Below, in pieces: positions 19,168 to 28,176 of a DNA stretch of 64,000 nucleotides. Location of the stretch: assembly GCA_018823175.1 (NCBI GenBank), contig JAHJIY010000088.1, positions 25,603 to 89,602 on the forward strand, in the 5' to 3' direction. A program made the translations under genes and the position numbers. Within the stretch, counting starts at the first letter, position 1, and each line of letters starts with the position of its first letter. The notes beneath the pieces were generated by a model. It searched no databases and was not told the DNA's origin. It worked only from the letters and a program-made list of their open reading frames with translations. Origin of the DNA: Pseudomonadota bacterium. Its GTDB lineage: Bacteria; Desulfobacterota; Desulfobulbia; Desulfobulbales; JAHJIY01.

Positions 19168-19256
19168 AAAGATCCATGGTGTATTAGCCTTTTATGGGTT
19201 TTTACGGTTGTGTTAAAAAAACCAGTTTTGCTGGCTAAGTTTATAAAGGTAAAAAA

Positions 19257-21008
19257 ATGCGTTATTCCCAATTATTGCTCCCCACATTGAAAGAAACTCC
19301 GGCCGAAGCGGAGGTGGTAAGTCACCGATTGTTGCTGCGGGCCGGATTTATCCGGAAACTGACTTCCGGGGTTTATACTTATCTGCCTCTTGGTCTTGCC
19401 GCCATTCGAAAGGTTGAGCAGATCGTGCGCCAAGAGATGAACCGGGCCGGCGCTCAGGAGGTCTTGTTGCCGGTAGTCCAACCGGCGGATCTCTGGATTG
19501 AGTCGGGGCGGTGGGTGAAATACGGCCCCGAATTGCTGCGTTTTAAGGACCGGCACGAACGGGAAAGTTGTCTTGGCCCGACCCATGAAGAGGTCATCAC
19601 TGATCTGGTCAGAAAGAATGTTCATTCCTATAAGAACCTGCCGCTGAATCTCTATCAGATTCAGACCAAGTTCCGGGATGAGATCAGACCGCGGTTTGGT
19701 CTGATGCGGGGCCGGGAATTTATCATGAAGGACGGTTATAGTTTTGATGGGACCGAGGATGCCGCCAATGCCACATACAATAAGATGCATGAGGCCTATC
19801 AGCGAATTTTCAAGCGGTGTGGTTTGTCTTTTCGGGCCGTTGAGGCTGATACCGGATCGATCGGGGGAAGTTTTTCCCATGAGTTCATGGTGCTGGCCGA
19901 GACCGGGGAAGATACGCTGGCCATCTGCAAATCCGGCAACAAAGCCCCGAGCGGCGAGATCTGTAATTATGCGGCCAATATGGAAAAGGCGGCTGGTCAG
20001 CCCCCGGCACCTTTGGTCAGTGAACCCCAATTGCTACCACTGAAAAAGATTGAAACTCCCGGTAAGCGTAAGGTGCAGGCCGTAACCGAGTTTCTCGGGA
20101 TCGCGCCGCAAAATCTGGTGAAGACCATGATTTATGTGGCGGACGGCAAGCCGGTGGCGGTGTTGGTGCGTGGCGATCATGAAGTCCAGCCGGTAAAGTT
20201 GAAAAATATGTTGGGCGCGGTCGATGTTGAAATGGCCGACGACAAACAGGCCTTTGGTTTTACCGGGGTGCCGACCGGTTATCTTGGGCCGGTTGGGATG
20301 AAAATCACAGTGGTAGCTGACCGCGAGGTTACGGTGATGCGAAATTTCGCGATCGGCGCCTCGGAAAAGAACTATCATTATCTCAACGCCAATCTTGGTC
20401 GTGATTTTGAGGTGTCGGCGGTCGGTGATCTGCGGATGGTCACCGAAGATGATTGTTGCCCGGTTTGTGGCGGCGAGCTGGAGTTCACCAAGGGGATTGA
20501 GGTCGGCCATATCTTCAAGCTCGGGACCAGTTATAGTGAAGCTTTACAGGCAACCTTTCTGGACGGTAACGGCAAGGAACAATTCTTTATCATGGGTTGT
20601 TACGGGATCGGGGTGAGCCGGACCGTGGCCGCTTCTATTGAGCAGAACCATGACCAGGACGGCATTGTTTTTCCTTTGCCCATCGCGCCGTATCAGGTTG
20701 TGATTTTAAATCTTTCGCCCAAGGATGAACAGATCACCCAAGCGGCGGAGGATATTTATCAGGGGTTATTGGCGGCGGGAGTCGAAGTCCTGCTTGATGA
20801 TCGTGACGAACGACCCGGCAGCAAGTTCAAAGATGCCGATCTGATCGGTATTCCTTTTCGGGTCATGGTCGGCAAGAGTTTTACCCAGGAAGGATTGATT
20901 GAGATAAGGCGCCGGGATAACGGTCAGAGCATTTCAGTGCCTTTGTCCGAAGCGGTTGATAATTTGGTCGCCACCATCAGGGCCGAACTGAATGAATTGA
21001 GCGCCTGA
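19257..21008 (+). CDS. proS: Prolyl-tRNA synthetase, bacterial type
   Basis: A 583-residue class II aminoacyl-tRNA synthetase. Catalytic motifs are visible: motif 2 region FRDEIRPRFGLMRGREF and motif 3 region GCYGIGVSRTVAAS. Between them (about residues 225-405) lies the insertion (INS) editing domain with NLVKTMIYV and RGDHEV, which clears mischarged Ala-tRNA(Pro). The C-terminal anticodon-binding domain begins at APYQVVILNL. The order ispG-proS-rel recurs in deltaproteobacterial genomes as far as I recall. Confidence 0.96.
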   Translation: MRYSQLLLPTLKETPAEAEVVSHRLLLRAGFIRKLTSGVYTYLPLGLAAIRKVEQIVRQEMNRAGAQEVLLPVVQPADLWIESGRWVKYGPELLRFKDRHERESCLGPTHEEVITDLVRKNVHSYKNLPLNLYQIQTKFRDEIRPRFGLMRGREFIMKDGYSFDGTEDAANATYNKMHEAYQRIFKRCGLSFRAVEADTGSIGGSFSHEFMVLAETGEDTLAICKSGNKAPSGEICNYAANMEKAAGQPPAPLVSEPQLLPLKKIETPGKRKVQAVTEFLGIAPQNLVKTMIYVADGKPVAVLVRGDHEVQPVKLKNMLGAVDVEMADDKQAFGFTGVPTGYLGPVGMKITVVADREVTVMRNFAIGASEKNYHYLNANLGRDFEVSAVGDLRMVTEDDCCPVCGGELEFTKGIEVGHIFKLGTSYSEALQATFLDGNGKEQFFIMGCYGIGVSRTVAASIEQNHDQDGIVFPLPIAPYQVVILNLSPKDEQITQAAEDIYQGLLAAGVEVLLDDRDERPGSKFKDADLIGIPFRVMVGKSFTQEGLIEIRRRDNGQSISVPLSEAVDNLVATIRAELNELSA

Positions 21009-21091
21009 TCGCTGCTTTTGTTTTCGGGAATTGTCGCCATCCTGGAAGTTTGATCTTTACGTTTTATGTAAAATTCAGGTTACAGAATTAA

Positions 21092-23260
21092 ATGTCCCAG
21101 ATTGAAGAAATAATTACAATGGTCAGCGGTTATTTGACCCCGGAGGATATAAGCCTGCTGCGAAAGGCCTATATCTTTGCGCAGAAAATTTACTCCGGCA
21201 AGCACCGACTTTCCGGCCGCCCCTATATTTATCATGCCTTGTGTGTCTCCAATATTCTGGCTCGCTTGCAGCTTGATGTCCACACAGTCATTGCCGGTCT
21301 GTTGCATGGCGCCCTGAAGGAATCGGCGGCCTGTTCCGAGAAGGAATTAAGTAAAGAGTTCGGGCCGGAGGTGGCAGGGATCGTTAGCGGCGCCACCAAG
21401 ATTACCAACGTGCAGTTTGATAGTCGTCTGGCCTATCAGGCGGAAAATATCAGGAAGATGTTTCTGGCCATGTCGGCTGATATCAGGGTTTTGATTCTCA
21501 AACTAGCCGACCGCCTGCATGATATGCAATCCCTGGAGTTCGTCTCAAAAATCAAGCAAAAGGAAATGGCGCGGGAGGCCAAGGATCTTTATGCCCCTTT
21601 GGCCAGTCGTCTTGGAATCGACTGGGTCAAAAGGGAGCTTGAGGACTATTCTTTCATGTACCTCCATCCGGAGGAATATGCCGACCTGGCCGGCAAGATA
21701 GATACGACCTTAAACGAGCGCCAGCAATATGTGGAAGAGGTTAAGGAAATTCTGACTGTGAAGTTGAAGGAGCAGAACCTTGTCGATTTCCGAATCCTGG
21801 GTCGGCCCAAACATCTCTACAGCATCTATAAAAAACTTATCGCCCAGAATATTCCTCTGGAGAAGGTCTTTGACAAGGTGGCCTTTCGGATCATCACGAA
21901 AAAGGTCGGGGAATGCTATGAGACCTTAGGTCTGCTTCATTCTTTATGGCAGCCGGTGTCCGGTCGGTTTCGGGATTTTATCAGCACTCCCAAGGGTAAC
22001 ATGTACCAGTCGCTTCATACGACGGTGGTCGGGCCGCGCGGCGAGTTTATGGAAGTTCAGATCAGGACCGAGGAGATGGACCAGATCGCCAATGACGGCA
22101 TTGCCGCCCATTGGGCCTATAAGGAAGGCAAGCAGATTACCCAGAAGGACGCCCGGCTGTTTCAATGGTTAAAGCAGCTTGTCCAGTCTATTCAGGAATT
22201 GCAGGATCCCCGGGAGTTCATGGAAGCGGTCAAAGGGGAACTGCGAGAGATCGAGGTTTATGCTCTGACCCCCAACGGTGAGGTCAAAGAGTTTCCCGAT
22301 GGCAGTACGCCTCTGGATTTTGCATATGCCATTCATACCCAGGTCGGCGATCATTGCGCCGGCGCCAAGGTCAACGGGCGGATCGTGCCGCTGAAGCATA
22401 AATTGAAAAATGGTGAACAGGTTGAGATTATTACCTCGGTCAACCAGAAGCCGAATCGGGGCTGGTTGTCCCTGGTTAAAACCAGTCGGGCCAAGAGTCG
22501 AATCCGTCAATGGTTGAAGCGTGAGGAGCAGGAGAGGGCTCTGAAGGTCGGGCGGGAAATTTGTGAACGCGAACTGCGAAAACACAATATCAATTTAAAG
22601 AAGCTGGTTAAGGCCGGTCATCTTAAAGAGCTTCTACAACAGTTTTCCTGTAACTCTCTTGATGATTTGATCCGTGGGGTAGGCGCCGGCAAGATTAAAG
22701 TCAAATTGCTGGTTGAAAAAATTCGGCCTGAAGAGTTGCAGGAGGAATCAGAGCTGCGGGATGCGCAGGCCGCTGAACTCACGCAGAAGGCAAAAGATGT
22801 GGCGTCCCGACGCCGGACCGATCGGGAGAGTGCAATAACGATTGACGGGGTTGACGACATGCTGGTCCGGATCAGTCAATGCTGCATGCCGGTCCCCGGA
22901 GATGAGATCATGGGCTTTATTACTTCCGGTCGCGGTATTTCAATTCATAAGGCCGATTGTCGTAATTTTTTGGCAACTGATCCCCAGAAGCATATAGAGG
23001 TCGACTGGTCAATCAATTCAGCGACCGTCCATCGGGTACAGGTCCAGATTGTGGCGCAGGACCAGAAGGGGTTGTTGGCTGCATTGGGCAGCAAGATCAG
23101 CGCTGAAGATGCCAATATCATCAATCTGGAGGCTCATACTTCAAGTGCCAACCTGGCGATATTTAATCTCGTCCTTGAGGTGGCAAGTCTGGGGCATTTG
23201 GCCAGATTGTTGCAACATGTCAGGAATATTGATGGGGTGCTGGAGGCCAAGAGAAGATGA
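21092..23260 (+). CDS. relA: Long RelA/SpoT-family (p)ppGpp synthetase with degenerate hydrolase site
   Basis: A 722-residue stringent-response enzyme. Domains in order: HD hydrolase (about 20-185), synthetase (about 235-345), TGS (about 388-450), a helical region, a CC/zinc-finger block (ISQCCMPVPGDE) and a C-terminal ACT domain. The synthetase looks active: GRPKHLYSIYKK, RFRDFISTPK, MYQSLHT, EVQIRT. The hydrolase site is not: the usual HDxxED reads HGALKE (residues 72-77) and the RLHN asparagine is Asp144, while His48 remains. So it is predicted to make but not degrade (p)ppGpp. The RFRD motif resembles bifunctional Rel enzymes (RxKD) rather than RelA (ExDD), which suggests secondary loss of hydrolysis. 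Confidence 0.9.
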   Translation: MSQIEEIITMVSGYLTPEDISLLRKAYIFAQKIYSGKHRLSGRPYIYHALCVSNILARLQLDVHTVIAGLLHGALKESAACSEKELSKEFGPEVAGIVSGATKITNVQFDSRLAYQAENIRKMFLAMSADIRVLILKLADRLHDMQSLEFVSKIKQKEMAREAKDLYAPLASRLGIDWVKRELEDYSFMYLHPEEYADLAGKIDTTLNERQQYVEEVKEILTVKLKEQNLVDFRILGRPKHLYSIYKKLIAQNIPLEKVFDKVAFRIITKKVGECYETLGLLHSLWQPVSGRFRDFISTPKGNMYQSLHTTVVGPRGEFMEVQIRTEEMDQIANDGIAAHWAYKEGKQITQKDARLFQWLKQLVQSIQELQDPREFMEAVKGELREIEVYALTPNGEVKEFPDGSTPLDFAYAIHTQVGDHCAGAKVNGRIVPLKHKLKNGEQVEIITSVNQKPNRGWLSLVKTSRAKSRIRQWLKREEQERALKVGREICERELRKHNINLKKLVKAGHLKELLQQFSCNSLDDLIRGVGAGKIKVKLLVEKIRPEELQEESELRDAQAAELTQKAKDVASRRRTDRESAITIDGVDDMLVRISQCCMPVPGDEIMGFITSGRGISIHKADCRNFLATDPQKHIEVDWSINSATVHRVQVQIVAQDQKGLLAALGSKISAEDANIINLEAHTSSANLAIFNLVLEVASLGHLARLLQHVRNIDGVLEAKRR

Positions 23261-23361
23261 TCCGGTTGGCGAACGGTCCGGATCAGGTCAGGGCGTTATA
23301 ATCCTTTGTGAACTATCGAGGATAGATCGGCTGGTTTTATATGGTTGTGGATTGGACAAAG

Positions 23362-23397
23362 AAAACCCCACGGAGTAATTTATCCGTGGGGTTTTTT
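23362..23397. terminator. Bidirectional terminator between rel and rpmB
   Basis: AACCCCACGGA pairs with TCCGTGGGGTT around an 8-base loop (23375-23382). There is a T-run on the + side and an A-run on the left, so it can serve the + strand rel gene and the minus-strand rpmB gene. Confidence 0.88.
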
Positions 23398-23433
23398 GTA
23401 ATCAAGATAAAAGATGGAGTAAGCCCTGCAGGA

Positions 23434-23643
23434 TCAGGCCGATACAGACCTGACGACCGGTTTAATAACCGAGCCGGAGCGGATGCAACGGGTGCAGACC
23501 CGGACATGCTTGTTGCCGGAGTCGGTTGACATTCTTACACTTTGCAGGTTGGGCAGCCAGCGACGCCTGGTTTTGTTGTGGGCGTGGCTTACATTATTTC
23601 CGGTAGCGGGTTTCTTGCCGCAGATCGCACATTCTTTTGCCAT
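23434..23643 (-). CDS. rpmB: 50S ribosomal protein L28
   Basis: A 69-residue ribosomal protein beginning MAKECAICGKKP, with the L28 core NNVSHAHNKTRRRW. It is the zinc-binding (C+) form: CAIC near the N terminus and CTRC near residue 50. AAGGAG precedes the ATG on the minus strand. It is a single-gene unit convergent with rel and separated from it by the bidirectional hairpin. Confidence 0.95.
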   Translation of the reverse strand: MAKECAICGKKPATGNNVSHAHNKTRRRWLPNLQSVRMSTDSGNKHVRVCTRCIRSGSVIKPVVRSVSA

Positions 23644-24003
23644 GATTAAAACTCCTTATGATATTTGCTCGCGGCCATTCTTCCCGGCCTGGGGCTGATA
23701 ATTAATTTAAAATTTGAAACAGGAATATATACTGCTTCCTGGAACGGATGGCAAGTATTTATTTGATGAGTTTTTGGGGTTGACGGACGTTACATTGCCG
23801 GATGCAATTTCGGGTGTCGATTCGTCATGACTATCCGGTAGTCAGCTCTGGACAGTTGTTTTTTTGTTTTGCCGCCAATGTAAGATTGCAACTTGTCGGA
23901 ATTCCGCTTATAAATATTGTCGGTATGGTTCAAGAATGAAAATCGGGAAAGGGATTAATACTTTTGCGGATAATTAATTTATATATTTTGCAGATAACTC
24001 CTA
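23644..24003. other. 360-base intergenic region
   Basis: AT-rich upstream region of the divergent rpmB gene and of the exported hypothetical protein at 24004. It contains the rpmB ribosome site at its left edge. I see no strong inverted repeat, RNA gene or clear promoter pair here. Confidence 0.5.
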
Positions 24004-24435
24004 ATGCATAGAATCATTACAGCGTTAACTCTGATCTTTTATATTTGCTCATCGTTGTCTGTTGCGGCGGAACCGGCAGTATGCATCGATCAGGAAGAAA
24101 TGCATATTCTCGCCCAGGAACAGTTCTCTCTGGCTGACTGCCATTTGTCTGGGGCAGTTCAGGCCAGGAGCGACCTCCAACCAGACATTATTTTGACTGC
24201 TGAAGGGACTCACGAAACATCATGTTATGATATTTATTTTAATTCTTTTGACTCTTCAATAGTCTCCCATCAGACCAGAAAACTTCTGTCAGGCAAAATG
24301 GTTGAGTTGTTTATTGCCTGCAGCTCATTTTTTTTGACGGCAAAATCAAGTTGGTTCGATTTTGCCGTTTATTTCAAAACATATCAGTTCCTCCTCCGTC
24401 TGGTTTCACTCCAAACCGTAGTGCTTCTCATTTGA
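24004..24435 (+). CDS. Hypothetical exported protein
   Basis: A 143-residue open frame that I do not recognise. It has a plausible signal peptide (ALTLIFYICSSLSVAAEP) and four further cysteines (in VCID, ADCH, TSCY and IACS). A hydrophobic C-terminal 35 residues could be a membrane anchor. The ATG at 24004 has no strong ribosome site. It precedes the DsbB/DsbA-like pair on the same strand, so a periplasmic redox-linked role is possible, but the frame could also be chance or a decayed gene. Confidence 0.4.
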   Translation: MHRIITALTLIFYICSSLSVAAEPAVCIDQEEMHILAQEQFSLADCHLSGAVQARSDLQPDIILTAEGTHETSCYDIYFNSFDSSIVSHQTRKLLSGKMVELFIACSSFFLTAKSSWFDFAVYFKTYQFLLRLVSLQTVVLLI

Positions 24436-24563
24436 TACCATCTTTGTCTTTCCCCGGTTATCAGTCACCTAAATAACAAGAAAGGTTCAATTCCCTGCGT
24501 CTATTGTTTTTCGTAATCGGGTTGCCCTTTTATCCATTACTTAATTTATGGGGAATATCGGCG

Positions 24564-25142
24564 ATGTCTCAGTCTGATCCTCAGTCCAATTTGAACATGC
24601 AAAGCGAAACGCACCCCAAGGGTTCTGTTCAATCCCCCCTTGAGGGGGACACTTCCTGCGTGGCGCACCCCGAGGGTATTTGCTACGCGGAACATTCCCC
24701 GTGGCTTGCCGCGGGGAGCTTCAATTGGACCATTCTGTTTTTCTGTTGGCTCTTGGTAAGTATCTCAACCATGGGGAGTTTGTTCTTCAGTTATGTTATG
24801 GAGTTTGCCCCTTGTGTTTTGTGCTGGTATCAGAGGATATTTTTATTCCCGTTAGTCATAATTCTGGCGGCAGGTCTTTTCCCTTTTGATAATAGTGTGG
24901 TCAGGTACGCCTTGCCTTTAGCGGTAGCCGGCTGGCTGACTGCGCTATATCATAATCTGCTTTACGCGGGCATTATCCCGGAGCAGATTAAACCTTGCGC
25001 TCAGGGAGTTTCATGTACGGAAGAATATATTGATCTGTTCGGATTTTTGACTATTCCCATGCTTTCTTTCCTTTTATTTTCAATGATTATTATCCTGTTA
25101 ATTCTCTTAATGAGGAGGATCTCTAAATGCAAAAATATATAA
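24564..25142 (+). CDS. DsbB/BdbC-like disulfide oxidoreductase with repeat-derived N-terminal insert
   Basis: A 192-residue inner-membrane protein with four hydrophobic helices. The quinone-reducing cysteine pair is PCVLCWYQR after the first helices, and the second pair is CAQGVSC in the next periplasmic loop, as in DsbB/BdbC. It reoxidises a DsbA-like partner, here the next gene, which it overlaps by 16 bases. The start is uncertain: ATG at 24564 (MSQSDPQS) has GGGG about 10 bases upstream, while a longer frame begins with a TTG at 24504. Residues corresponding to 24588-24726 come from a dispersed palindromic repeat inserted in frame between a short cytoplasmic leader and the first membrane helix (FNWTILFF). 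This gives an unusual about 45-residue polar N-terminal tail with two extra cysteines. Confidence 0.8.
   Translation: MSQSDPQSNLNMQSETHPKGSVQSPLEGDTSCVAHPEGICYAEHSPWLAAGSFNWTILFFCWLLVSISTMGSLFFSYVMEFAPCVLCWYQRIFLFPLVIILAAGLFPFDNSVVRYALPLAVAGWLTALYHNLLYAGIIPEQIKPCAQGVSCTEEYIDLFGFLTIPMLSFLLFSMIIILLILLMRRISKCKNI
24588..24726. repeat. Dispersed palindromic repeat, copy A (inside the DsbB-like gene)
   Basis: A 139-base element beginning AATTTGAACATGCAAAG and ending GGGAGCTTCAATT, with short terminal inversions (AATT-GAA / TTC-AATT). Inside are two tight hairpins: CCCCCT/AGGGGG (about 24635-24648) and TCCCCGTGGC/GCCGCGGGGA with a two-base loop (24696-24717). The start and end closely match copy C at 57597-57786, and more loosely copy B at 50792-50898. 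Confidence 0.75.
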
Positions 25143-25783
25143 TTTTCGGGATTTCGTGTTTCGTATTGATTTCGGTCTTTGTGTTCACCAGTTACCAATA
25201 CAAAGGCAAACAGGTTGAAAAATTTGGTTTTATGGCCAAAGAAAATGCGTCAATCTTTGTCAGAGATTATTCGCAAACTCTTGGTCGCGATGAGGCAAAG
25301 GTTTATCTTGTCGAGTTTATGGACCCTGCATGTGAAACCTGCGCCGCTTTTTCTCCTTTGGTCAAGCAGATGATGAAGGCTTACCCTGGCAGGATTAAAC
25401 TTGTTCTGCGCTATGCTCCTTTTCATGATGGGGCGGATTATTTTGTCAAGATTCTTGAGGCTGCCAAGAAACAAGGGAAATACTGGGAGACCCTGGAGGT
25501 GATGTATAAGTCGCAACCGAACTGGGCCAGTCATCACAACCCGCAACCTGATAAGATCTGGCAATTTCTGCCTGAGGCCGGACTTGACCTGGATAAAATC
25601 AGAAAAGAGATGAATGACCCAGTGATTGCAAAAATTATTGAACAGGATCTTTTTGATGCCAAAACGCTTAATGTCAGAAAAACTCCGGGCTTCTTTGTCA
25701 ATGGAAAACCTCTTCTGGAGTTTGGTTATCAGCAATTAAATCAATTGATTCAATCTGAAATAAGGGAGAATTATCCTGATTAA
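25127..25783 (+). CDS. DsbA/BdbD-like periplasmic thioredoxin-fold protein
   Basis: A 218-residue protein with an N-terminal membrane anchor or signal (FGISCFVLISVFVF) and a thioredoxin fold with active-site motif CETC after FMDPA. A helical insertion follows and then the cis-proline region RKTPGFFVNG. It fits DsbA-like oxidases of the BdbD group, which introduce disulfides in exported proteins and are reoxidised by the adjacent DsbB-like protein. AGGAGG about 10 bases before the ATG supports the start. CETC is an unusual dipeptide for DsbA (CPHC in E. coli), so the redox potential may differ. Confidence 0.85.
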   Translation: MQKYIIFGISCFVLISVFVFTSYQYKGKQVEKFGFMAKENASIFVRDYSQTLGRDEAKVYLVEFMDPACETCAAFSPLVKQMMKAYPGRIKLVLRYAPFHDGADYFVKILEAAKKQGKYWETLEVMYKSQPNWASHHNPQPDKIWQFLPEAGLDLDKIRKEMNDPVIAKIIEQDLFDAKTLNVRKTPGFFVNGKPLLEFGYQQLNQLIQSEIRENYPD

Positions 25784-25990
25784 TTGGTAGCTACTCAGCT
25801 GTATCCCATCTTCGAACGATCAGGACTGCTCACATGGTTGGGCTATAGATTCGCTGGCCTGCTTGTCCAAATCCGTGGTGTACCTGAGCAGTTACAGTAT
25901 GGGGCGGCGGCACTTTTCTCACCTGAGCGGGATAGTTAGATTAATTGCTTAGCCCACGTGGGTTAATTTTTATGGAGATTATTGTTTGTT
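25784..25990. other. 207-base spacer before the TlpA-like gene
   Basis: GC-richer and unlike its flanks. I find no open frame, terminator or strong promoter in it. GGAG at 25974-25977 near its end serves the next gene. Confidence 0.4.
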
Positions 25991-26497
25991 ATGAAAAAAA
26001 TATTTCTTTTAATCTTGGTGTTTAGTTTATCTTTGATCTTTCTGGGATGTGGTCAGGGACCAAAAGTGGCTGAAGTTGGCAAATCGGCCCCGGATTTCAC
26101 CTTGGTTGACTTAAAAGGTAAAGTCTGGACTCTTTCTGAACTTAGAGGGCAGGTTGTATTTGTCAATTTCTGGGCAACCTGGTGTCCTCCATGCCGCGAA
26201 GAGATGCCTTCAATGCAAAGGCTTTACACCATGATGCCGCAAGACAAATTTAAAATGCTGGCGATCCTAAACAGGGACGATCCTGCCTTGGCCAAAAACT
26301 TTTCGTTAAAACTGGCCACTACCATGCCGATTCTTGACGATCAAAAAAACGATGTAGGGCTGAAATATGGCTTAACCGGAGTGCCGGAGACTTTTATTGT
26401 TGATAAGCAAGGTGTGTTGCGGAATAAATTTATCGGACCGGCCAATTGGGATTCCCCTGGGGTTGTGCAGATGTTGATGCAATATATTAATCAGTGA
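25991..26497 (+). CDS. TlpA/ResA-like thioredoxin lipoprotein
   Basis: A 168-residue exported thioredoxin-fold protein. The signal ends in a lipobox (IFLGC), so it is probably lipid-anchored in the periplasm. The active site is WCPPC in ATWCPPCREEMPSM and the cis-proline loop is TGVPETF. CPPC is typical of TlpA/ResA/CcmG reductases that keep apocytochrome CxxCH cysteines reduced. The neighbouring resB and ccsA genes support that role. An in-frame TTG at 25982 lies closer to the GGAG at 25974-25977 and could be the start instead. A hairpin terminator follows. Confidence 0.87.
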   Translation: MKKIFLLILVFSLSLIFLGCGQGPKVAEVGKSAPDFTLVDLKGKVWTLSELRGQVVFVNFWATWCPPCREEMPSMQRLYTMMPQDKFKMLAILNRDDPALAKNFSLKLATTMPILDDQKNDVGLKYGLTGVPETFIVDKQGVLRNKFIGPANWDSPGVVQMLMQYINQ

Positions 26498-26546
26498 CGG
26501 CAAAAGATCTTGATTTGCGAAGGGTTCGCGTGTCTAAATTCAGAAA

Positions 26547-26579
26547 ATAGAATTTCGTGATAACCGTAATTCTATTTTT
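26547..26579 (+). terminator. Probable terminator after the TlpA-like gene
   Basis: ATAGAATT (26547-26554) pairs with AATTCTAT (26568-26575), extended by one mismatched and several paired bases, followed by TTTT. It lies 50 bases after the stop codon. Confidence 0.6.
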
Positions 26580-26679
26580 GCATCAATAGTTTTAGAAGAT
26601 TAATTTTTGATTGCTTCTGATTTACCCGGCTAGAAATTATCCTGAGTGTTAGCAAGCAATTTGGCCTTTTAGACAGTCG

Positions 26680-26707
26680 GTGACAGATGTTGCTTGCCCT
26701 CTATAAT
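26680..26707 (+). promoter_or_regulatory. Predicted sigma-70 promoter for resB-ccsA
   Basis: GTGACA (26680-26685), a 16-base spacer, then a perfect TATAAT (26702-26707). It sits in the 314-base gap after the TlpA-like gene and about 110 bases before resB. The rest of that gap shows only the terminator described at 26547. Confidence 0.5.
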
Positions 26708-26817
26708 GATTGACATTTAAGTCTGACGCATGGTAAGTATTTTTGCTTTAATTGGCTTTTGTCTCCGGATAGTTTTGTTGTTTCTCCTCTATCATTAACA
26801 TATAAAAGAATGTGGAC

Positions 26818-28176
26818 ATGAAAAAAAACACAAATGAAGTCTGGGCATTTTTTTCGTCTGTAAAACTGGCCCTTTTCACCTTTTTCACTTTAGCGATCAC
26901 CTCGATTATCGGGACGATAATCCCCCAGGGCAAGGAGTATGAATTTTACGTTCAGGCCTTTGGAGCAGGGACGGCAAAGCTGTTTCAAGTCCTGAATGTG
27001 CCGGACATGTATAATGCCTGGTGGTTCATTTCACTGCTTGTTTTGTTCAGCATCAATCTGATGGTCTGCACCATTGATCGGTTCCCCATTATCTGGCGGC
27101 TGGTGGTGATGGACAATCTGGCCTTGGGTATTGACCGGATTATTAAAATGCCCCAGCGGCATACCTTGTATTCCGGTAAATCCGTGGCCGAGGTTGAAAA
27201 GTTGGCAATTGGAATCATGGCGGCCGGTGGCCGGAAGGTTACGCAGGGTTCCAACGAGGGCGGTTCTCTGTTGTTTGCCCAGAAAGGGGCGTGGACCAGG
27301 CTTGGGGTAATCGGGGTCCATGTCAGTATCCTGGTTATTTTTCTTGGCGCCATAATCGGTTCGACCTGGGGTTATAAAGGTAGCGTGATGATTACCGAAA
27401 CCAAGTCCACCAACCAGGTCTATGCCTATGACGGCAAGAGTACCCCGATCCCTATGGATTTTGAAGTAAGGTGCGATCGGTTTGAACTTTCTTTATATGA
27501 TAATGGGGCGCCCAAGGAATATCGTTCTAATTTGACCGTACTTAAAGATGGCCAGGAAGTTTTGCAGAAATCCATCGTGGTAAACGACCCTCTGCAATAC
27601 GGCGGGCTTACTTTTTACCAATCGAGCTATCAGGCTTACGACAATACCTATGTGATTGAGATTGAGAATAATAAGACCAAGGAGATGAATAAGTTTATTG
27701 TTGCCGCCGGCAAGGAGGTCAAGTGGCCGGAGCAGGGTTTGGAATTTGGGATTGTTAATCAGCGCGGCCCCTTTATGGGCGGGATTTATGAATATAAAAT
27801 CTGGTTCTCCGACGGAAAGGGGGAGCCGTCAAAGTTCTGGATTCTTGACGGTAGAAAGGCCCAGGTTGAGAGGGCTGATGCCGAATATACTTTTTCTCTT
27901 CGGCAGTTGTATGCCACCGGTCTGCAGGTCACCAAGGATCCCGGCGTCTGGTATGTTTATGGCGGATGCACCTTGATGCTTCTTGGTTTGCTGGTTGCAT
28001 TCTTTCTTTCCCATCAGCGGATTTGGGTTTATATTAAGGAAGAAGATTCACGCACCAAGATAGTTCTGAGTGGGACAAGCAATAAAAATAAAGTAGGTTT
28101 TGAAAATGAATTTGCCGGACTTGTTGATCAGTTCGAGCAGAATGAAAGTCTTAATTTAATAAAGGAATCGTCATGA
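26818..28176 (+). CDS. resB: Cytochrome c biogenesis protein ResB (Ccs1)
   Basis: A 452-residue inner-membrane protein of System II cytochrome c maturation. It opens with SSVKLALFTFFTLAITSIIGTIIPQG, written here in part: the SVKLAL block and the GTIIPQ block are family marks. Three more helices and a large periplasmic domain (about residues 185-375) follow, with a final helix near residue 390. ResB partners CcsA to deliver haem and join it to apocytochromes. A GTG six bases upstream (26812) is a possible start. Its stop overlaps ccsA by 4 bases (ATGA). Confidence 0.92.
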   Translation: MKKNTNEVWAFFSSVKLALFTFFTLAITSIIGTIIPQGKEYEFYVQAFGAGTAKLFQVLNVPDMYNAWWFISLLVLFSINLMVCTIDRFPIIWRLVVMDNLALGIDRIIKMPQRHTLYSGKSVAEVEKLAIGIMAAGGRKVTQGSNEGGSLLFAQKGAWTRLGVIGVHVSILVIFLGAIIGSTWGYKGSVMITETKSTNQVYAYDGKSTPIPMDFEVRCDRFELSLYDNGAPKEYRSNLTVLKDGQEVLQKSIVVNDPLQYGGLTFYQSSYQAYDNTYVIEIENNKTKEMNKFIVAAGKEVKWPEQGLEFGIVNQRGPFMGGIYEYKIWFSDGKGEPSKFWILDGRKAQVERADAEYTFSLRQLYATGLQVTKDPGVWYVYGGCTLMLLGLLVAFFLSHQRIWVYIKEEDSRTKIVLSGTSNKNKVGFENEFAGLVDQFEQNESLNLIKESS

